Part shown: piece after piece, positions 56,407 to 64,000 of the stretch
Layout of the letters: each line of letters starts with the position of its first letter
Numbering within the stretch: the stretch's first letter is position 1
Assembly (NCBI GenBank): GCA_033063855.1
Contig: CP093830.1
Span: 7,564,854-7,628,853, forward strand
DNA length: 64,000 bases
Reading direction: 5' to 3'
Source: Smittia aterrima
Taxonomy: Eukaryota; Arthropoda; Insecta; Diptera; Chironomidae
Position numbers and translations under genes: made by a program
Notes under the pieces: generated by a model
The model's input: the letters and a program-made list of their open reading frames with translations, nothing else
Told to the model about the DNA's origin: nothing
The model's database searches: none

Positions 56407-58172
56407 ATGAAAAATTGGTAAAAATATAAAAATTTGTGGGAAATTAAAGATTTTGGTTCAATGTAAATATTTTCAGTGCGATTCTGATTTGTTTGCTGCT
56501 AGCAGCAACCGTGCCGTCAATCACTGCGAGTTGTCGCTTTTTTGTTGATCCTTACTACGGTTACACTTGCGAATTGAATGATGTGGAAGTTACAGAAGAA
56601 AATTTTAATCTTGTTATCAACACTGATAACCACGACACAGGAATGACTGACGCTAGTGTGACTGGCTTTACAGTTGGATCATCCGCGAACTTGAGATTCT
56701 TCCCGGGCTCGATCATGCGTCAGTTCCCGAATATTCGTTATCTTGTTCTTGATGACGCTGGACTCACTGAACTCACGCCAGGTTCATTCGACGACAGTTG
56801 CACAAACCTCGTCATTCTGTACTTGAGATACAATGAAATTGAAAGAATTCCTGCTGGTCTCTTCAGTCAATGTCCTCAAATCGGAATCATTGAATTCTCC
56901 AACAATCAAATCTCAGAAATCGACGACGAAGCATTTGATGGACTTTCAAATATCCTCGAACTTGACATTTACAACAATCGCCTCACTCGTATATCATCAA
57001 GAGTGTTCCGAGATATCGTTAACGTTGAACTTTTGACACTTAACTACAATGAAATATCTGAGATTGAAGAAGGAGCCTTCGCCACACTCACAGGTTTAAT
57101 CACTTTATACCTCAGTAATAATCAGATCGCAGAAATCACTCCAGAAATGTTTGGAACTCAATTTCCTCTCGTGTTCCTCACTTTGAATCACAATGAGCTG
57201 ACATCAATCCCTCGCCTCCCGGCTAATGCTCCAGGACTCAGATACGTTTACTTGCTTGCGAATTATATTGCTGAAATCAACGAAGGTGACTTCGGTGCAG
57301 GTTACGCTGATGTTACAAATCTTGATATTTCTGAAAATTTATTGAGATCTATATCTGCTGCTCCCTTTGAGACACTCGAAAACTTGGATGCATTAGCACT
57401 CAACTACAATGGCATGACAGCTCTTGACAACGAGTTCTTCGAAAGAATTGGATCACTTATCACTTTCTACTTCGAGGGAAATCAATGCGCTGACGCCTCT
57501 TTCAATAACATTCGAAGCATTGATCAAGAAGATGTCATTGCAGAAACTTTCGATCGTTGCTATTATAATTTCTTTGAAGCTGAAATTAGTGAAGCTTGCA
57601 ACTTTGTTGAAGACTCAGAACTCGGATACACATGCGAGCTCTCTGACATAACTTTCTTGAACTTCAGAGACAAATTTACAATCACAGGAGCTCATATTGG
57701 AACGAGAACTAACGAAGATGTCGCCGCTGTGAGAATTACTAGCTCAAACTTTGTTCGAGTTCCTCCAACAATATTCCGCACTTTCCCTTCATTGGAATCA
57801 TTAAGTTTGACCAACTCAGGACTTGAAAATGTTGGTTACGGCGCTTTCGAAGAATGTGGAGAAATTACGCACATGGATTTGAGTGGAAATCGCATCAGAC
57901 AATTGAACTTAAACGCTTTCGAGAACTGCTACAGAATTGACAGAATCAACTTGGATAATAATCAAATCACAGAAATCGCACCATGCTCAAGCTTCCTTCT
58001 CAACATTCCATTCGTAACTCATTTGTCGATGAGAAATAATATTTGCATTGACCGAGTGTTCGAGTCTGGTTCGTGGTTGCTGGATGATTATCAGTACAAC
58101 GTTTATCGTCATCTTAATCGATGCTTTAGTTTGTTCTACCTGTTCCTGGATCGGGTCAACAGCGATCTCTAA
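56407..58172 (+). CDS. Secreted two-module leucine-rich-repeat protein 3
   Basis: Exons 56407-56417 (MKN plus two bases) and 56477-58172 give 568 residues. Signal peptide AILICLLLAATVPSITA, first cap CRFFVDPYYGYTCELNDVEVTEENF, LRR run, second cap CNFVEDSELGYTCELSDITFLNFRDKF, second LRR run and terminal CIDRVFESGSWLLDDYQYNVYRHLNRCF block. One extra residue in the first module (SFDDSC instead of SFDSC) and Asn/Asp changes on the LRR faces distinguish it from gene 2. The frame is intact with no pseudogene signs. Confidence 0.9.
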
Positions 58173-58287
58173 TGTAACCAGAAGCATTTCCTGTTGTTCA
58201 CTTTAAATTCGTTTTGATTGATGACAAAGAATAAAACGGATACAATTCGTTAATTACTGATAAGACTCTTACTACTCAAAACGTCGT

Positions 58288-58299
58288 TTGGATAAGATA
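58288..58299 (+). promoter_or_regulatory. Orphan copy of the LRR-cluster GATA motif
   Basis: TTGGATAAGATA occurs 116 bp after the stop of LRR gene 3, the same kind of position at which the next gene's promoter starts in the two preceding spacers. No LRR frame, TATA box or signal-peptide exon follows. It may be the remnant of a lost fourth unit or a shared enhancer. Confidence 0.4.
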
Positions 58300-61200
58300 A
58301 TTTCAAGTGAACTTGATTTGATTTGATTTCTATTTTCGTACTCAAGCTCTTCAAGTTTAGAGTTCGATAAACTTTTCCGTTTCAAGAGCTTTTGCTGACT
58401 TTAATTCGACTTGTAAAAAGTTTCCTATTAATTCTTGTGCAACTCTTATTGACGTTTGAATTGATTCCTTCCTGATCGTAATCTTCTTTCCCGCTTCGAC
58501 TTCTCTCGGGCGAGTTAAGATTTTATTTATTTCTCTCCTTCTGCGTCAAATAAAAGAAAAATTTCCAGAAAATTCCCAAAGTTGAAAGATTTTCTGCTCT
58601 GCACGGGTAGTTTGAGTTATTTGTAGCGACAAGACGAGTGATAAGGAAGAAGAAACATTGAATAAGATTTCCAGTTGTTTGTTCATTCAGAGAAGACGAA
58701 CAGGAGTCTCGAGAGGATTTATTGTCAAGTTTTGACTTGCTTTTTGATCGAATTGTTGAAGCAAAAATTGAATTTCTGATTGAACTTCGGAGTGTAAAAA
58801 TGTCCCAAAGCAATCAAATTTCTTACGTGGGGAGAATCGAGAATGATGGAAGTAAGAACATCAACAGAATTGATTGATTTTGACATCACTTATTAACTCT
58901 CTACCTCTCGAAGATTACCAATAAGTCGTAAAGACGAAAACTTTCTCCTCTGAAAAATAAAACTTCAATGGGACATTAATGACATTTTTATTTTTTTATG
59001 GCACTGTCAGAGTCCTGCGACAATTTCAAACGTGCGGCAATCGAAAAGCTTACCCGCAACTCTAAATTTGTGCCAAAAACGGCAACGCAAAGGGAAATAA
59101 TTTTCATTCAATTTTTAATTCAATCTCTTGAAGTGACGAAAATATAAAAAAAAAAGGTTTTCCATGATGTTTTGGGCAGCGAAGTTGTGTGCAACTGCAA
59201 CCAGTTGATGGTTTTTATTGCTTGGTCACTGTTTTTTCTCTTCATCCTCTTGCGCTTCATTGTCCCATCAACATGTTATGTGGACCAACGAATCCAATCG
59301 AATTATCCTCTGACCGATTGTTAGCAATGAAAAAAAAAAGTCTTTGCGGTTTTGTGGCTTGCATTTTATGTAATCTTTGTTATTAAAGTTGCTTTTTCCA
59401 CATCTCGTGCTTGGACAAATTGAAATTCTTTATGCCTCCCGGTTTTGCTTTTCCTCTCTGTTTGCCTTTGCCTTCCTGGTCTCGTTTTTCATCGCGGACG
59501 GCAATTTTGTGGTTTTGTGCTAAGCAGGGCTTGTCTGCGCTGACGTTCACTTTCTTGAATCATGTATCTTTAGCACACACTAAATTGAGGAAATTTACGA
59601 GATGAGATGTTGGCGGTTACGTAATGATTGTATTCAGTTTGAAAACTTGCATCGTAGAAGAGATTGGAGGAGTGTCTCAGTTGTAATTAAAAGCTTAATT
59701 GAAATCGGAGAAAGAATGCTGACTTGTGTGCTGTATCGGTAGAGATGAAATTATCGATAATCGCTAGTTGCGCGAATGCTATTTAATGCCTTTGCAATTA
59801 ACCTGGCTAGTCCTACGTTGTAATAATTGTCAGTTCTGCCCTTTGTGGAAGACGACGACTATTGAATTGCTAAACCTAAGACAATCGACGCCTTAACGAT
59901 TATCAAGGCAGTCGAATCAGCCAACAACTTGTTTAGACAATGTGAAGAATTTCCTTTGAGCATCTGCTAATGAAAGTTCGTCAAGCGTCAAAGTCAATTT
60001 CGAACTTGAAAGAAACCAAATTAAAATTGATTAAAATCCATTCCGATGAGACGAATTGATGCGAGGAGGCGCACATTGCACAACGAAATTGAAAGATGAA
60101 GAAGACGAAGGAAAGACTCTTTGAGACTTTTGCTTGGTAGAAGGAAACCGCTGGCGGTCGCGGCTAATAAGTCATTTAATTTATTAAATTGAGTAAATCT
60201 CAAAAGCGAATGCCAAACATAAATCTCTCGAGCGTCGTTTTCGTTTGCTTTTTGTGTTCTGTCGCTTTTGTGTGTTTACTTCTCTTCTCATGAGCAACCG
60301 AACATTCCCAATACTGAGCTGAAGATTCTTTCCTCGAGATCAACGATCTTGAAGGCTTTATCAATTCATTTCGATGTCAGTGCAGTAGTTAATGTCTCTC
60401 CCAGTCAGTTGAGCTTTGAGATTATCATTCGTTAAATGAAAATGCTGCTTTAATGCATTTCCAGCTGGGCTATCATTATATTCTTCTCTGAACTCGCCCG
60501 AGCCTAGCTATTAATTGATTTAACAAGTTGCCTCGGATTTCTCGTTCGACTGCGCTCTCTTTATTTCTTCGTCTGTGATCACACAGTGCAACGGTGAGTG
60601 AGTATGATAGCAAACGATCCAGGCACTCGTTCATCGATGAGTTCACTGGGTGGTAATGCTTGCAAGCGGAATACAATTTTTGTATTTTTTCCACTGCCTC
60701 ACACAAAAAGCCCATTCGCGAGACATGAAAAAAGAGTCGGAGGAGAAAAAATAACATGAAACCGGCGAGAACATCAAAGGGACGAGTCGGAGGAAAAAGG
60801 CGAACAGATGAAGCGGACAAAAAGCTGCGACTGGGAGAGAGAAGTATGTGAAAATTAATTGGAAATCAATTGAATGTGATGTGAAAATTAAATTCACTCG
60901 GGCGGCAACGACGAGTGAGAGATCGCCATGGGAATTTATTTTCGTAGTCGTCGGTTTCGCGGGGACATATCGCGAGTGTTTATATGGACATGTTCAAGAA
61001 CATTTTTTGTTCTCGCCGTGGCGATCACAGCATTTCCCATTTCGTTAACAACCTTTGACGTGTTGATGGACGAATTCTTCTGTTCGCGTGTAAACTTTCG
61101 CTGTTCGACACAAGTCTCCACTGTTCGGTTTTCTTCTTTTGTCAACCAAATTGAGTCTCGGTGTGAAGTGGAATATCGGGTTAATCACTGAGTGCGCGGC

Positions 61201-64000
61201 ACATCACAAAGCGGAGACAAAAAAATTTGACGGAAAGCGCGAAGAAATTATGAATGGTGGAAGAAAATGTTTTCATTTCCATAATAATGTCTCAATTATC
61301 TGCTGAGGCATTACACCAAAAAAAAAAGATTAAAGAAGAATACTAGAAAATGTTTTCTTCGCGACGGTCCCGCACAATTAATTCTCATCAACTCGTAAAG
61401 ACAAGCTCGTAACGAAGAAGTAGAAACAAAGAAATTCTCTTCCCAAAACAAATCTTTGTTGATATCGTGGAAGAATGACAATGAATCTAGAAGATTTAGA
61501 GATTCTTAGAAGGTCGTGAATCACTCAGATCATTCCAAGAAATAACTTTGCACACTAAACTTAATTTGTAAGAAGAAATTTCTTTTCACCTTCACTCGAC
61601 AAATAACTTCATTCGCGATCTACAAAGTGTGAGAAACAAAGCAAAAGAAATCACAGCGAAAGACAATTGTCAATTGGAGTTTCTAGGGGAAAATGAAGTG
61701 AAATAATTGCTCGCATCGCTATAAATTATAATGTTTTTGAATCTCTCGTGGAGAAAGAAGCGAAAAGAAAAATCCATTATGCTCGATGATGACACGTAAT
61801 TGCATGGCGTTAACCGAAAATTATATCTTGATCTGCTGACGCTTCCAAATTGTGGATGGATGGCGTAGATTTGTCGTGATTGAGATGTCACTTGACGAAG
61901 GAAAAATGGGAAATTTATTCTCGTCGTTCGCTAGTAATTTGTTTTTCCCCCCAAACGTAGCAATTTATTTCACAAATTATTCTTTCGCTGTTTCGGTGGG
62001 CTACGAGTGACTTCTCTCCAGACTAATCGACAAGTTGGTGAAGTTCCTTTCTATTTAGCAAAAAGCCGCGAAGTTCGCTAATAGATTCTCGAGTGCCTCT
62101 CAACTCATTCAATTCACTAACCATGTCAACAGCAAAGCGGAAAAAAATATTCGCGAACAACATTCGGGTTGTTGAAAAATAAGTCGACAACTCTTAGAAC
62201 TTAGCGAGCGTTGAGATGAAAAAAATTGCGGGGAGGAGAAGAAGAAAGAAACAGAGAAGAACGCTTAATCTAGTGAATTATCAAGAAAAATCTCCGCAAA
62301 GCAATAGCAATCAATGGGATGAACAAGAAGAAGAATAAAAGTTAATGAATTATTAGAGAATGACATGATGAAAAAAAAAGACTGGGGTAAGTTCATTGGT
62401 CTTGTCTCGAGATGATTCCTTAGACTTTAATGATCAGACACACGAGACAGGAAGTTGATTAATTGACGCAACTGCCAATCAATCCCGAATTCAATAATAA
62501 TGGAGAGACACAGTTACAATATGTCGCGCAATAATGATTAAAACAAAATTAGAGACAAACACAGACAAGAAGGAATTTGAGTTGCTGCCTTTCATCTCAC
62601 AACGACGATCTGCCACTGGGATCTTTAGATCTGTTGTTGAGTGGTTATTAGAGTTCTTGTCTTTTCCTCTCTCGCTCGATCGCTCGTTCCATTCAATAAC
62701 ATTTTCTTTTCTTTCCTCTACCTTGTCGTGGACTTTTTAAGAACATGTTTGCTTTTATTTCGATGGCATAATTACAGTGATGGAGAAAATGAGTTGAGGA
62801 GAGTTATTTGTGGGTTTCAAGAAACCTTTTAGTTTCTAGAAATAATTTTTTTTTCATTTCGAGATGTGTCGATGACAGATGGCAAGAGAAGAGAGTTAGA
62901 AAGAAATGGTAGCAATGTGCTTCCTTCACTGATGATTGGAATGATGTGATAACGAGCCCGACTATTAGCAAATGAATGTATAGGTAACTGACAAAGAGCT
63001 AGAAAATTAAATGTTTCAAACTTATTTTGGGTTTGCGGTCGCACGGATGATTTGAAAGCTGAAAGGAACATTTTAGGGAAGTCGCTCGACTAAGAAGTTG
63101 TTCCAGTCATTGCATCATTGACTTTCTAAATCCGATAATTCGATTCTTGTTTTACCAGTCGTTGCGTCACACTAACCGCCCCGCGTGTTGCACAATCGAA
63201 AGAAAACCAATTGCAGTGATCATTAAATTATATTCCCCTTTATTTAGGTCTCGCATTTCTCTTTTTTTTATTTTTATTTTTCAATCGGTCGTATAAGCCT
63301 CTCCGTGACGCGATGAAATTGAAATTGAAAGGAGCGAAGCAAATAAAAAAGTTCTCCATTGTCTACGAATCAACATTCTAAAACATTACGTCGATATAAT
63401 TTCATTTCACACAAGACATTTTCGCGACACCGCACGGCACAATGAGCCAATTGCATGATTCATTTCAGGCTGAGTCGTGAAGTTGAATGAATGGGGAATA
63501 GTGCGCGACATATTGGTATTTATAATGTGTCATATGCAATTTGAAAATGGGAGTTTGGGGCATTCAGTCGAACGATTGAATATGCAATTCTCTTCTGAGA
63601 TTGTCACTTGAAAAGAAAGAAAAAGACTTTTAGTACACTCTAGCGAGATTTATCGCTGTAATTGGCCGTTGCGCTTTTGCGGTCATTAGCAATTCTTCGA
63701 TTATGAAATTCGCTTTGATTATTCAATTGGAATTATCTTGAAGCCCTCTCTCAGTCGCCATCACGGTGTTTTCATCATCAGAAATAATTTATTTAAATTT
63801 AATAATAAATGAATCTACTGCTACTGGCTTTTGCATGCCATTGTTCACCGAATGCAAATGCTAAGTCGTGAATCGCTGCTAAATGAGCTGCAGAAAATGT
63901 GCCACAAACGATTATAATTAGAAAGAAAAACTTTTTTTTGTTTGCACAATTCGGGAACTGCCGGCTCCTTTTATTGACTTAAAGTTGCAGCAATAACTCA
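58300..64000. other. 5.7 kb gene-poor stretch to the window end
   Basis: No recognisable exon, RNA gene, transposon or tandem repeat on either strand. The longest frames are about 115 codons, without domains. LSD1 C-terminal motifs (such as those around the flavin site) are not found. The stretch is consistent with continued intronic or intergenic DNA. Confidence 0.5.

Noticed and set aside
49000..64000. Attempt to place LSD1 C-terminal exons inside the window
   Set aside because: No stretch on the + strand encodes the expected amine oxidase motifs, so none was annotated.
1..64000. tRNA genes, CRISPR arrays, operons or viral genes
   Set aside because: No cloverleaf-like set of boxes, regular repeat-spacer arrays or viral proteins were seen. 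The content is ordinary insect nuclear DNA apart from the items listed.

Overview
The window is nuclear DNA of an insect, most likely a small-genome nematoceran fly (a chironomid-type midge is my best guess, not proven). It is AT-rich, and almost every gene has clear fly homologues split by 50-70 bp GT-AG introns. The proteins include Msh6, SmB, Pop2/CNOT7, a SENP6/7-type protease, a Yb/TDRD12 protein, Wdr24, a P4-ATPase, Cyt-b5-r, HDAC1/Rpd3 and Su(var)3-3/LSD1. There are no bacterial features, CRISPR arrays or recognisable tRNA genes.

Layout. 1-6.5 kb is a dense housekeeping block: the 5' part of Msh6 (-), SmB (-), Pop2 (+) and a SUMO-protease gene (+). 6.7-13.2 kb holds an atlastin-like GTPase that starts with a signal peptide (-) and a 1411-residue Tudor/DEAD-like/CCCH/CS protein of the piRNA pathway (-). 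13.6-25.2 kb is a tandem array of five SMYD4-like TPR-MYND-SET genes (all -). The third copy is split by a 1354 bp mariner-type element with a TA target duplication, the fourth has lost its intron, and a broken F-box fragment lies between the fourth and fifth. 25.4-34.7 kb carries Wdr24 (-) and a 16-exon ATP8B-type flippase (-). About 6.2 kb without a recognisable gene follows, holding one strong hairpin. 40.8-44.8 kb is a convergent pair, a secreted multicopper oxidase (+) and Cyt-b5-r (-). 45.3-49.0 kb is HDAC1/Rpd3 (+) followed by the N-terminal half of LSD1/Su(var)3-3 (+).

The LSD1 reading frame stops at a splice donor at 48994, and no C-terminal exon is visible in the remaining 15 kb. 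That stretch instead holds three tandem secreted leucine-rich-repeat genes (52.0-58.2 kb, all +). Each has the same 11-nt first coding exon and the same upstream module of GATA motifs plus a TATA box. Gene-poor DNA flanks the trio on both sides. Either LSD1 has a giant intron hosting this cluster, or the gene is broken here.

Functionally, HDAC1 and LSD1 belong to the same CoREST-type repressor biology and sit side by side. The SMYD4 array and the LRR trio are lineage-specific expansions, and they are the most unusual content of the window.
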